A stretch of DNA of 64,000 bases, from the NCBI GenBank assembly GCA_028752905.1, contig JAQNBH010000015.1, positions 30,812,488 through 30,876,487 on the forward strand. Reading direction: 5' to 3'. Position numbers and translations under genes: made by a program. Source of the stretch: Cladorhizidae sp. MBARI D1340-BT2 (lineage: Eukaryota > Porifera > Demospongiae > Poecilosclerida > Cladorhizidae). Positions 1 to 10,807 of the stretch are shown here, in pieces (position 1 is the stretch's first letter; every line of letters begins with the position of its first letter). The notes below the pieces were generated by a model. The model made no database searches. It had not been told where the DNA came from and was given only the letters and a program-made list of their open reading frames with translations.

Positions 1-650
1 ATGAGGTTAGAGTGTCGCTTTGTGATATCAGAGTCACTGAGAAGTCAACTCCACCCTCCATATGTGTGGTAGTATTGCCTACAGTATCCAGTCTATTCAA
101 GGCCTCCACACGCACATCATCATATTGCCATACCAATGTTTTACCATCTCTGCTACAACTGGCAGTGGCTGTGTCACCAGAACACACTTCATCAGGAAAA
201 GTAAACATATCGGCAGCTGCAATAATTACATAAAGAATGTTAATGGGTTCAAACCAAAAAAAATTGCAAAAGAAGTCTTTTAGTAGGTATTAGCAGAAGC
301 ACAGCATTGCCAGGTTACCACTGGCACCATCACTAATAAAGTAATGTAACAAAGGTATCACTATGTATTCAATGCTATGCATTGCTGTGTGCACACGGAA
401 TTACAATTAGGAAGTACATCCCAAAGTGAATCAGATTCAGTGCACCTTCATAGATGGTCTGAATTGACTCAAACTGTCAGAGCAATAAATTAATTATGCA
501 AGTGTGCATTAAATAAACTTGGCATGTGAAGGTGGCAGGTCAGAGCTTGGAGAGAACTAGAGTGCAAATCAGGTGTGACTTGCTTGAAATTGTTGGTATG
601 GCATAAACCAGCTACATCTAGACCAACTTATGATGTAGCAACTGATGAAT
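1..650. other. No gene seen; left flank of P-type element
   Basis: AT-rich sequence with only short chance open frames that overlap each other in different frames and show no recognisable motif. I see no exon, RNA gene or element boundary until the 8-bp flank of the transposon that starts at 659. Confidence 0.5.
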
Positions 651-658
651 ACCTGGAA

Positions 659-703
659 CATAGACTATTAGAACTAATTGACTCAACACTGCCTAAAAGG
701 GCC
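659..703 (+). repeat. Left terminal inverted repeat of P-type element
   Basis: Pairs with 5344-5388 on the other strand, with mismatches at positions 10, 33, 36 and 39 of the repeat. Weaker similarity continues inward (TTGCC and TATGGG blocks on both sides). Confidence 0.85.
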
Positions 704-779
704 CCGCCTTGCCGCGCCGTATGGGACTGACAAATGAAAAGCTATAATATTATTTTGGCTAATTTCGTTTTTAGTTTTT

Positions 780-1260
780 GTTAGCTATATACACGTTTCA
801 TTAGCTAGCTATGTATAGCTGTATCTAGCCAGCTATGTATAGCTGTATCTAGAGCTATGTGTAGCTATATCTAGCCAGCTATGTGTAGCTGTATCTAGCT
901 AGCTATATATAGCTGTATCTAGCTAGCTATGTATAGCTGTATCTACCCAGCTATGTATAGCTGTATCTAGCCAGCTATGTATAGCTGTATCTAGAGCTAT
1001 GTGTAGCTATATCTAGCCAGCTATGTGTAGCTGTATCTAGCTAGCTATATATAGCTGTATCTAGCCAGCTATGTATAGCTGTATCTAGCCAGCTATGTAT
1101 AGCTGTATCTAGCCAGCTATGTATAGCTGTATCTAGAGCTATGTGTAGCTATATCTAGCTAGCTATGTGTAGCTGTATCTACAGTAGCTAGCTATGTGTA
1201 GCCGTATCTAGCTAGCTATATCTAGCTAGCTATGTATAGCTATATCTAGCTAGTTATATT
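780..1260 (+). repeat. Subterminal tandem array (~22-24 bp unit)
   Basis: About 20 imperfect copies of a unit like TAGCTATGTATAGCTGTATC with TAGCTAGC or TAGCCAGC linkers. It lies inside the transposon between the left end and the transposase gene, where P elements carry transposase-binding and promoter sites. A binding role is inference only. The array could equally be a simple minisatellite. Confidence 0.8.
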
Positions 1261-1588
1261 TCATGTAGCTATTTGCCACGATGAGCATCGCTACTTTTGT
1301 TTCAAATCTTCAAATAAAAGACTTTTTTCACTTGCAGACAAATTAGCGACTTACATTTTCAAGTTTAAGAAATTTTCCAAACATCTCTCATCATACCATC
1401 GTACAAGCTTCATTGGAAAAGTAGTTGCATCTCCGGGCATAGGTGAGACCCTTTACCGATCGATACCGGGCAGGTGTGGACACGTTTTTGAAACCCCCTT
1501 TTTGTTTGAAATCCTGGATCCGCCACTCCAGTAGCCACCATACCAGAGCAGCTGAACGATATTACAAGTGAAGATTTCAACTTAAGGC

Positions 1589-4500
1589 ATGGGAAAAAAG
1601 TGCCAGGCAGTTAATTGCCACTCTGGCTATGACTTAACGAAACAGGACAAGACAGTCGAGGAAGAGGGCGCGGTGCCAGAGCCCAAGAAGTATACAGTGA
1701 GAGTCTTTCCTGCTAATGAGGAGATCAGGCAGAAGTGGGTGAAAACACTCCACCGAGAGGATTCCGTTGACACCAAGCATGGAGGTGTCTGTGACAAACA
1801 CTTTCAGCCCGAGGAGTTTGAGGCCACAGAGGTGAAAAAGACTGGGGCTGACAGGAAACGTAGGCGTCTCAAACCAACTTCCATCCCCTCCCTCTTCCCC
1901 AAGTACCCTGGCTACTACAGTTATGTCCCAGTGGTACAGCCCAGAACCACCCAGGCAGCCATCAGGGAGGTCAGACACCAAAGGACGGCGGAGTTGCTTC
2001 AGCAGCAGGAGGTCGAGCTGATGGCAAAGGACTCTGTCAATGACTTTGCCGACCTGTGGGAAAAGATGTGCAGACCAGGCTTCTGTATCGACCATGGTTT
2101 CAGGTAAATGTAATTTAAACACTGTGGCTAATTACCGGTACAGGGTTTGAACATTTTGGTCTAGTCCCGGTTATGAATCTTGACCTTATGAATTTTTTGT
2201 GAACCTTGACCTTTTCGGTTATTTCTCCCCCCCCGCCCCCCATTTTTGTTGGCCTCCACAGCCCTAGCCGTAGCCCAGAAGGGAATGTAAAATTACTAAA
2301 AAGCAATTTAAACTCTTTATTCCTAAAGACTTATAGCACTACAGACAGACTGTGCACTACGTTTCAATTAGACCCAACAGACACAGAATAATAGGTAGTC
2401 TGTGTAGTCTTTGACCCAAGCAATTTTTAAAACACTTACTGTGTAACTATGTTTGTGATGTTGTTTTTCAAATTTGAGATCAAGAGGGGACCTGGCGACA
2501 ACCACCACCAATTCATCTGCTTCGCCATTGACAAGCTCAATGCAGATGACGTTCCACAGGTAGATTTCTGTGTGAATGTGTACCAGGACTTGACTTTCAA
2601 GGCATTTGCCAGTGGCATTTCTGTGAAGGCCAAGAGATTTAAGGAGTACACAGAGAAATTCGGCAAAGTGAGTGAGCTTGAAAATGTGTTGGCACGCCTT
2701 AAGGACACCGAGGTGGAGCCTCAGGACGTCCTGACACACTGCACAGACCTTCTCAAACAACTTAACATGCAAGAGCTGGACGACGAAGTGAGGCTTGTGA
2801 CAATTTTCTGCACAGAACAGCTAAACCTTGTGCAGAAACATCCCAATGCACGTCGCTATTCATCCCCCCTCATGGGACAGTGTGCAATGTGGGATCGCAT
2901 GAGCCCTAAGCGTCGTCCAGCCCTACAAGCACTGTATGACACCAGCCTCATGGTGCTACCACACTCCAACACCTGCCGTGAGAAGCTCAATGCTTTGAAC
3001 GTAACTGAGGGATTCAGTCCAGTGACAAAAAAGTATTTTGAAATGAGGATCAAGAAGCTAAGTGAACATGAAAAGCTAGTCCACCTGTCTATGGATGAAG
3101 TTCACACCTCGGAGACTCTTGAGCTAACAGCAGGTACGTTATTTGGCGAAACAGCAGGCCAGACAACCAAGAAAATATTTGCGACTCACATCTCCAGCAT
3201 TGCTGGCAACTATCAGGACCTTGTGTCTATGAATCCTGTCTATACAACAAATGCTAAGTTCATCAACAAGGTCTTCAATAAGGTCAATGAGGAGATTACC
3301 AGCATTGGGTTCACAGTAATCAGCGTGTCGACGGACAACCACAGGTCAAACCAGGCCTGGCATAACTCTTTCATTGACGGTGTCACCAATCATCCAACGC
3401 ACATAGGGAACCATGCCAAACCTGCTCAAAGGCTGTTTACTCTCTATGACATGACTCACATCTTCAAAAACATGTACTACTGTCTCCTCAATAGGAAGGT
3501 GCTCAAGTTCAAGAACTTCCCCTGGGTCAGTGACAGGAATACTCTAGTCACCTGTGAGGGGAAAGACACAATGCACACTGTGAAATTGGACCATTTCAAG
3601 AAGATTGTAACTAAACAGTTTGGCCACCCTGCCAAAATGGGCTACAAATTAACTGACAAGCTGCTCAATCCCTCCAACATTGAGAGACAGTCAGTCAGCC
3701 TTGCAGCGGCAGCAACTGATGCCAATACAACAGCTGCCCTGAGGTTTGTGGCGGAGAAGACCATGAACCCGGAGTATGATGACACTGCTGACTTCTTGGA
3801 CGCCATCAGGAAGTGGTTCACCATTGTCAATGTGAAGTCTGTAAATACTGACAGGAGGTTCAATGACGACAACAGAAAGCGCATCGAGGAGGACTGTCAA
3901 ACCTCCCAGAGGAACCTGGAGTACATCTGTAACTTTGGGAGGTAATTAAATACCTATTATTAAATACCTATTTATCATACTACTTTTTTTAAATTTAAAA
4001 GCTTAGATTCACAGACTATGTTAGAAATAGTTTTGTTTTAAAAGAGGTTGATTATTAATTTTTATTTAATTATTAAATTTTACAGATACCTGAAGGAGGT
4101 TTCGGATGACAAGTCAGTACCAGCTGACGAGAAGATGACCAAGGACACCACAATAATGGCAGTGTTTCACACAAGCCGGGGGCTGAAGCACATGGCGAAC
4201 AATGTGCTGGAGAACTACAAAGAGGAGCCCTGGGACATCAAGTACCTCCTACTAGGCAAGTTCCAGAGTGACATGCTAGAGTCACACTTTGGCCACTTAA
4301 GGAAACTTGCAGGTTCCAACTATTGGACGAGTGTCCGCAACTTCCTGCAGGGCGAGGCCATCATCCGCAAGCATGCCCTCCTGTGGTACAGCGGTTACGG
4401 CATCAAGGAGGTGCAGCAGGAGATGTCTGGAGCCAGGCAGGCAATGAGGCAGGAGAACCAGCAGGTGATCGACAGCTTCGTCAAGAGCCTTGTGGCTGCT

Positions 4501-5109
4501 GCCACAGGTGAGGAAGACGCATATGAGCCACCTGACCATGCCAAGCCGGCCCTGGGACACATTGCAGGCTATCTGGGATACCAGGCCACCAAGAAGAAGG
4601 ACTGTGATGACTGCATCAACTTGTTGGTGGACAAGGAGGCTGGTGTCAAGGACCCAGTGTTTGACACTGACGAGGTGGATGAGGAGTACCTGTGGATGAC
4701 CAACACCTTGATCAAGGGAGGACTCAAGGCACCCACCGAGCTGGCTGTCAGCCTCACAGTTGATGTGAGCCAGGTGTGGAGGCACATAGTTGGTGACCCT
4801 GATAGGAGGGCAAGCTTCCTTGCCTGTGACGGTGCTTTGAAGGTCTTCCAGGCTGTTGTGAGTAAGTTTGTTTGCAACTACCAAGGACGCCAGAATGAGG
4901 CATGTGAGAGTGGACACTTGTTGGTAGAGGAGTTGTTGCCATTTATGGCAGGGTCCCTGTTCAATTGCTTTGGCAGCAACCTTGCCAAGGATACCTTGTC
5001 TCAAATCCACAAGAAGTCCAAAAAGAGAAGCAGGGATGCCAGCCAGGAGGAGAGAAGGCACAGGGAGACAAGGAAAAGGCAGAAGCTACAGAGTAGCATG
5101 CTACACTAA
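1589..5109 (+). CDS. THAP-domain P-element-type transposase (THAP9-like), three exons
   Basis: Predicted exons are 1589-2103, about 2487-3941 and 4086-5109. They sum to 2994 nt, about 997 aa plus stop, in frame throughout. Residues 5-~90 form a THAP zinc finger (C5, C10, C68, H71) followed by a PSLF box; THAP domains bind the transposon's own ends. The body resembles P/THAP9 transposases: LSMDEVH (D~375) and STDNH (D~455) suit the first two catalytic acids, and GKFQSDMLESHFG (D~719/E~722) is the conserved C-terminal block with the last acid. The second intron has clean borders (GGAG|gtaatt, ttacag|ATAC). The first has a good donor (TTCAG|gtaaat), but its acceptor near 2486 is my choice to keep frame and is less sure. 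The tail (residues ~960-990) is very basic. No stop or frameshift was seen, unlike every other transposon gene here. A domesticated gene is possible, but the terminal repeats argue for a mobile element. Confidence 0.85.
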
Positions 5110-5343
5110 TGCATAGACAATATAACTAGAACAATTAACTATACATAAGCAAGTATGTTTGGTGTTTTATTTCGCTATGTTGAGTGCTGTCGAACAATTT
5201 TATGACGAGTCTTCTAGAGAGATTAAACTACACTATCTAAGGATGCTACATTTAAAATGTGATCTAAAAACACGGATTAGACACAGAAATATATAAGTTT
5301 AAAGATTTTTGTCCTAGTTCCGTTTTTAAGCCCCATATGGCAA

Positions 5344-5388
5344 GGCCCTGTTGGGGAGTGTTGAGTCAATTAGTTCTAGTAGTCTATG
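5344..5388 (-). repeat. Right terminal inverted repeat of P-type element
   Basis: Reverse complement reads CATAGACTACTAGAACTAAT onward and matches the left end. The sequence just outside, CCTGGACT, resembles the left flank ACCTGGAA. Confidence 0.85.
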
Positions 5389-5396
5389 CCTGGACT

Positions 5397-5831
5397 AATT
5401 ATTCAGCAGCTATTGTTAAGGCTAGAGTATTCCTCCTGACTTGTTTACTCTGTTGGATTCATGGAGCTCCATCCTTCCAAAATCCTGTCTTTCCCTTACC
5501 AACATCCTTTTTATTCTGCAGCACGTCAGGTCAGCAGATGTTTTTGTTGGGGCAATTGTTTATAGTTAGAATGTGACCAACCTGTACTGATGGGAATTCA
5601 CGTTATTCAGGCTGGAGGTGCTTGCAATGAGCATTCATTATGGCAGATTGGACAGGCCATAAACAACAGCAAGGTCCATGTGGCCTGCTTACACTCCTAG
5701 GGCTCTGTCAGGTAATTACTGTAGTGCTGTGGGCTTGCCCAGTGCCATTAAGAAAGTGAACATAGGAGTGGGAGTGTTTTCTCTTTGCTTCAGTTTCCTT
5801 TGTTTCTCTAGTATTCTAGTATTTAATCCTT
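5397..5831. other. No gene seen
   Basis: Sequence between the P-type element and the 60-bp tandem repeat. Short open frames only, with no motif recognised. Confidence 0.5.
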
Positions 5832-6036
5832 ACACCCTAGCAAGCTAGCTGGTGCCTTGGTCCCACTAGCTCCAGTACAACACATAATGCAAGACCCTAG
5901 CAGGCTAGCTGGTGCCTTGGTCCCACTAGCTCCAGTACAACACATAATGCAAGACCCTAGCAGGCTAGCTGGTGCCTTGGTCCACTAGCTCCGGTACAAC
6001 ATGTAATGCAAGACCCTAGCAGGCTAGCTGTGCCTT
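5832..6036 (+). repeat. 60-bp tandem repeat, ~3.4 copies
   Basis: The unit contains GCTAGCTGGTGCCTTGGTCC and TAATGCAAGACCCTAGCAGG. The first two full copies are nearly identical, the third has small deletions, and the last is cut off at 6036 just before an LTR-like start. Confidence 0.9.
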
Positions 6037-6037
6037 G

Positions 6038-6378
6038 TGTTAGGCCCAAGCCCTAACACCCTGGACATATAACTAGTGTGAACCATAGATGAATGGATTG
6101 GTTAATTAAGTGTGATCTCATATTATCTCATGATTATTTCTGTCTATTATGTTTGTGTGTGATTGTGACTGTCATCATCCCACATGCACATGTCATCACC
6201 CCATTGGTTCCTTGTAAGTTTACATTCCTAAACTGGCAGGCTGTAACGTATTTAAAGGGGCAGCCTTGCTGGCGCGGGCAGATTTCCTACTTTCTTCTAA
6301 ATTACAATTTGGAATTAAAACTCTTAAATGTCTAGAACTAAACCTCTAGTCTTAGGAGGGAGAGAGAATCTCTGGTGG
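6038..6378 (+). repeat. LTR-like sequence (solo LTR or LTR fragment)
   Basis: Starts TGTTAGGCCC and contains a TATTTAAAGGGGCAGC promoter-like block. It is followed at about 6380 by TCTGGTGGCAGCA, which looks like a primer binding site. The same order of blocks (TGTCAGGACC, TATTTAAAGGAGCAGC, TCTGGTGGCGCA) occurs at 23,188-23,580 after the Gmr1-like element, so the two look related. No clear CA end or target duplication was found, so the right border is approximate. Confidence 0.45.
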
Positions 6379-6544
6379 CAGCATTAGCTCTCTAGAAAAG
6401 TTTAATACATTATTTGGACTCGGACTTGGCTATCATCTCTATGGTGCAGCATAAACTTTATCATACACAAAGAAAAAACATATCAATGCAAGATGCTTTA
6501 TCTGCAGTTGACTAAGCAAAAAGTACTTCAAACGGGTACGATCA

Positions 6545-7180
6545 AAAGAAGAATTTAACAGTTTTTATGACAAAACTGTCGCCATTGCTGCGGAGTGGAA
6601 CATTGGTGAACCAGAGTTACCCAGACAAAGAAGACGACCTGCAAGATATGACAGTTAACGTTCAGCACACATGCATTCCACTGTAAAAGTGTATTATTGT
6701 AGCCTTTTACTGAGGCATGTGATCTGCTCTGTGGTGAGTTAGAAAAATGGTTCGTGAAGCAACATATTCCGGAGGTACTCTCTATAGAGCACACATTGAT
6801 AAAAGCTGCAAATAGTAAGAGCGATTTAGAAATGTTTAAAGAGTCTTGCTTTGGGGAAAATGTAAATGTATCAGGTTTAAGCAGACAACTGCCTCTTCTT
6901 TACGTAATTATTATTTTTATAAACAGCTTCTGTAAAGAATGTCATTTCAATAATTACTATCTATGAAGCCATGAATATAGCAACGAGATATTTGAAGGGA
7001 TATTATCATCTGTTCACCAGTTAATTATATTGTACTTCACTCTGCCCATTACTTCTTCCACTCCTGAGAGATCATTTTCTGCTTTGAAATGTCTTTACAC
7101 CTACTGCCTTAAACAATTGTTTATTATTACATATGGACAGAGTATGCACAGAATATACAGATCACCTTAGTTTAATATCA
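6545..7180 (+). pseudogene. hAT-type transposase relic, C-terminal half
   Basis: Pieces in changing frames on the plus strand match the end of hAT (ZMYM/DUF4371-type) transposases. Around 6550-6656 is EWNIGEPELPRQRRRPARYD. Around 6712-6903 are EACDLLCGELEKWF and an IKAAN block. Around 7034-7110 is LPITSSTPERSFSALKCLYT, the conserved dimerisation motif. Frame changes and stops between the pieces show decay. The RNase-H catalytic part upstream is absent. No terminal repeats were identified. Confidence 0.7.
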
Positions 7181-8164
7181 GTACCAAATGAATTTTACAG
7201 AGATACGATAGAACTAGGTATTTTGGAAACTATTTGTTGCGATACATTTTTTTGTTGTTGTATGAATTGTGATTCCTTTTTTTGATTATAATGATAGAGC
7301 CCCCCCCCCCCAAATATTGGTGGTGTCTCAGCCACTTCTTACTGGACCCTTTACCTATTATTCACCTCCTAATATGTGACAGGATCTGACAAAAGGGACC
7401 TTTCGTAGAAATTTTGGAAATTGAGTTATTTATTTTAGGACAAAGAACACACAATTGCCTACAGAATGGAACAAAAATCAGCTCTTAATCCTTTCACTGG
7501 CAGATTTACGGAGGACTTTTTACAAAAATTGACACAATTTCACATAATTTTTTTTATAGAGGACCACATGAAGACAAGTACCCAACAACTATATATCAGG
7601 TGATAGGTGATGCATGAAGGGACGTTATGGTAAATTTTAGTTGCTTAGCAACAAACCACAGAAATGTGAATATTGTTATAAGAGACAGGAAGTAAAATAG
7701 AAGGGTTTATATAGGGTTTATATCATCTCAATTTCATATTACACATGAAACCAGCAATGTTAGCCGGTCAACTTTTGGTCAACAACAACTACTGTTTGTC
7801 AACAACAATTTTTTGGTTGATTATAACAAACCACAAAGATGTGAATATCATTATAAGTTGAAAAAGGCTATTTCAGCTCGCATGAAATCAGCAATTTTAG
7901 CTAGTCAACGTTTGGTCAACAACAACTATTTGTCAACAACATTTTTATATCAAACCACAAAGATGTGAATAGCATAACAAAGAGCCTAGGGTCCATAGTA
8001 CTGAAAAATAAATAAAAGTATGTGCAAAGTGTGCATAACATAATTATAAATAAATATAGATAAAAAATAAAAGGGCAATGCTTGGCACTGTGAAGGTCTG
8101 CATGTTCACATAACTGAGACAAACATATAATGCTACATTATAATATATATATATATATACAAAT

Positions 8165-8632
8165 AATAACCTCTCCTCCAACCCTGTCTTCTCCTCGGCT
8201 GCTTCCTCCTCCTCCTCCAGGTCCATGAGTGAAACTACCTTCCAAGGAGAAATAGTTCTTATTATTATGCTAGTTACTTAGCTAGGCTTTACTATACAAC
8301 TCTTATCTATTCTTACCTTGGGGGAAGTCTTCATGATCATCACTATCGTCTGAAGCTTCGCTTGGCAGAGTAGGGCGACCTATACTTTGAAAACTTGCTT
8401 CGTGGTCGGTGCCAACAGCTTCTGTTATAGCTAAGCTGCCATAGCATCACCGTCAACTACGCCACTTCCTACCCCTAGCCCTAGCCTAGGGCTAGGGCTA
8501 GGGCTAGGGCTAGGGCTAGGGTAAGCACAGGCACCTTCTTCCTCTTCTTCACTAACATCAATCTTGAACAGGCAGAAGTCATCCTCAAATAGTTAGTCTT
8601 AACACTTCGTCTCTACTAAAGCGGGTCGCCAT
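8165..8632 (-). pseudogene. piggyBac transposase N-terminal remnant
   Basis: On the minus strand an ATG at 8632 opens MATRFSRDEVLR. After a one-base frame change comes FEDDFC and an acidic run (SEEEEEGA), the usual acidic N-terminus of piggyBac transposases. A second piece (about 8319-8425) ends DDSDDHEDFPQ at a good donor (CAAG|gtaaga). A third glycine/glutamate-rich piece lies at 8165-8245. The DDD catalytic domain is absent. A CTAGGG hexamer expansion interrupts the coding stretch. Confidence 0.55.
8474..8523 (+). repeat. CTAGGG hexamer tract with inverted start
   Basis: CCCTAGCCCTAG turns into eight or so GGGCTA units, so the tract is palindromic at its left end. It resembles but is not the TTAGGG telomere repeat, and it sits inside the piggyBac remnant. 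Confidence 0.85.
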
Positions 8633-9189
8633 TTCTTCTTCGAGACCGGGAATGAACCGGAAGTGATGTTTGCTGGCACGTTTACTTCCCTTTCCTCATT
8701 CCGTATTTTACTGATATTCAGGGGTATATTAGAGGCATGCTTTAGGCATATTCATGCAATTTTTAAAGTATATACCGCGAACGGTTAATTTTTTACGAAT
8801 TATTTCGTCGCGACTAATCAGTTTTCGCGACTTAAGTCGCTTATGCCAGTGAAAGGGTTAACTCCATTCCAAACCAAAGATATGAACCACAGAATGCAAG
8901 AGGATTGGAGCATTCATTTCGAGAAAACGCGCTTGAAAAAGTTTAGCACTAATCTCCGCGCACCTCCGCTCACGCTTAGTTTGGGAGGTGTGAACTCGTG
9001 CAAATTCTGCGGTAAGAAGAAAGCTTTTTTTTTGGTTTTGACTACGGAGCAAGAACTACGCTGTTGAGGTACTATGCTCCAGAAGAAGAAAAATACTCCT
9101 CTCCTGACAGGGCTACACAAAAAGTAACTTTTGAGACTATAGTGTGCGATAACAAAAAATTATAATAAAGAGTCAGAAAACACACACGA

Positions 9190-9432
9190 TGTTTATCTAG
9201 CTAATGCTCAGCTAGTAGCTAGCTAATGCCCAACCAGTACCTAGCGAATGCTCAGCTAGTAGCTAGCTAATGCTCAGCCAGTACCTAGTGAATGCTGGCC
9301 AGTAACTAGCGAATGCTCGGCCATTAACTAGCGAATGCTCTGCCAGTGCTAGGCCAGTAGCTATAGTGCTTAGCCAGTAGCTATGGCTAATGCTCAGCTA
9401 GTTGCCAGATAATGTTAAGCTAGCTAGCTAAT
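9190..9432 (+). repeat. Imperfect ~22-24 bp minisatellite
   Basis: About ten diverged units around AGCTAGCTAATGCTCAGC and CAGTA(G/C)CTAGC. Unit sequence differs from the array at 780-1260 although both are rich in AGCTAGC. Confidence 0.8.
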
Positions 9433-9627
9433 GATAACTGCAGCATGAAAAGGGGAACAAAACACAAGGACTAGCTAGAGTGTTGCTTTAATCACAATAT
9501 AAATGAATGACAGGCTAGAGTGTAGTTTTTACCCGAGTTCAGTATAAATAGTATGACCCATAAACTGAGCAATACGAAGTGTGAGGAATTAGCTATGTTT
9601 CTGTGTTTGGACATGATCTGCTGTTGT

Positions 9628-10807
9628 GACCAGCATGTCTGCAAGTATGACACTCCCTCATGCTCTTTGCTGGTGGAGGATGTGCTGGTGGAGGACTGTT
9701 AGCAGCTGTGACAGTATCCACAGGTACAATGGTTCCTTGTCAGCTTATTGCTTTTGCCACTGTTGGCATTGGGCATGTGATGTTCTGATTATTCTCCGGG
9801 CAGAAAAGACGGATTTGATCATACAAATACCACTGGCATTCGTGAATGGTGGTGCTATTTTTCTGGCATTGCCAGCACAAGCCCTACATTGGCTTCATGA
9901 CAATGATATGGCAGTAACTCTCTCCATAGTCTACAAAAAGTACTGTAAGCTACTGCCTGATTATGTCATGTTTCATCACTTCTGTAAGATTTCCAAATCC
10001 CCCTTTTAGATGTACTGGATGGTAGGAGCTTGACCTTAAATTTTTCATCCTTTTCATACCCATAGCATTCACAAACGTAAAGAACTTGTAACAGACTCTC
10101 TGAATGTAGTTGAAGCTTTGATACTTCCTTTTTGTCCCTGTGCAGGGTAAGTCCAACAGTGAACATCATCATCACCAATGCAAAATGCCTGCAACTGCCC
10201 GAGAATGACCATATTAAGTTCATTATTTGAAAGCTCAAGACAGGAATCTCGTGTTTGTGACACATAGTCATTGGCGAATTGTGTGGAGCACTTCTTGCCA
10301 TTGAAGTGGGAGCTGCCACAGCACTGGTCATGAACTAGTATACCAGCTCTTTTTCTTGAGTGTCCACATACCGAACCTCAAGGTTGACAGATTCTCTAAC
10401 TGCCAGCAAGTGTGACATTGCTTCCTGTATCTGTTCATCATTGGTCAACTCTGGATCATCCTGTTGCTCATCACTACAATCTTCACTCCCTCCAGTGTAA
10501 CCATGGATCCATCATTACTACTTTACTATTATACTACTTTTCTTATTACTTATTTTACTACTTTTTCTTATTATTGCTTGGTTATTTGTACCTTTCATAC
10601 CTTTCATTATGTATTAGTACTACAGTTTGCATGTATACCTGCTTCTTCATACTCAGAGTCACTGTCTGAGTCACTGTCACAACTTCTGTTTGATGTGAAG
10701 TAGTCACCAATAACCTCCAGGAGAGACTGCTGATCTCTGGGAGAGAATTGCTTTTGCAGCTTCCTGTGGAGATGCCAATTATTCACACAGTTCTTTCTGT
10801 GTGACAT
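9628..10807 (-). pseudogene. Mobile-element protein with CCHC knuckle, internally deleted
   Basis: Minus-strand pieces in several frames. Near the start is an acidic SDSDSDSEYEE region (~10,620-10,690). Around 10,150-10,320 are CCGSSHFNGKKCSTQF and LELSNNELNMVILGQLQAF. Around 10,000-10,060 is LLPSSTSKRGIWKSY. Near 9,790-9,870 come CWQCQKNSTTI and then QWYLYDQIRLFCPE. A proline run and CHTCRHAGHNSRSC, a good CCHC zinc knuckle, close it at ~9630-9690. From memory this order belongs to a repeated invertebrate protein family of transposon character, in which a long catalytic-looking core lies between the CWQC and QWYLY blocks. Here they almost touch, suggesting an internal deletion. Several stops are present. 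The function name is unknown to me. Confidence 0.55.

Larger units (their letters stand above)
659..5388 (+). mobile_element. Complete P-element superfamily DNA transposon
   Basis: The first ~45 bases are mirrored at the right end, with 41 of 45 matching by eye. Both ends begin CATAGACTA and share CTAATTGACTCAACACT. P-element ends typically start with CA and give 8-bp target duplications. Here the flanks ACCTGGAA (651-658) and CCTGGACT (5389-5396) share CCTGGA with a one-base offset, so the duplication is probable but imperfect. Between the ends lie a tandem array (780-1260) and one spliced THAP/P-type transposase gene with no stop codon. All parts expected of an autonomous element are present. 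Whether it still moves cannot be told from one copy. Confidence 0.85.
7489..8857 (-). mobile_element. piggyBac-like element, non-autonomous, TTAA flanks
   Basis: The left end reads TTAA (7485-7488) then TCCTTTCACTGGCA. The right end reads TGCCAGTGAAAGGG then TTAA (8858-8861). TTAA target sites and CCY-type ends are the piggyBac signature. At 1.37 kb it is too short for a full transposase but keeps decayed N-terminal coding exons on the minus strand. A 14-bp palindrome GCGACTTAAGTCGC lies at 8827-8840, near the right end, where piggyBac elements often carry internal repeats. Confidence 0.8.

Noticed and set aside
4297..5061. Long minus-strand open frame opposite the P-type transposase
   Set aside because: It mirrors the coding strand of a recognisable transposase exon, has no motif of its own, and follows from codon bias on the plus strand.
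5832..6036. CRISPR-like array
   Set aside because: Repeats are head-to-tail without unique spacers, and the genome is eukaryotic.
8474..8523. Interstitial telomere
   Set aside because: The unit is CTAGGG, not TTAGGG, only about eight copies, palindromic at one end and inside a piggyBac remnant. A local expansion is more likely.
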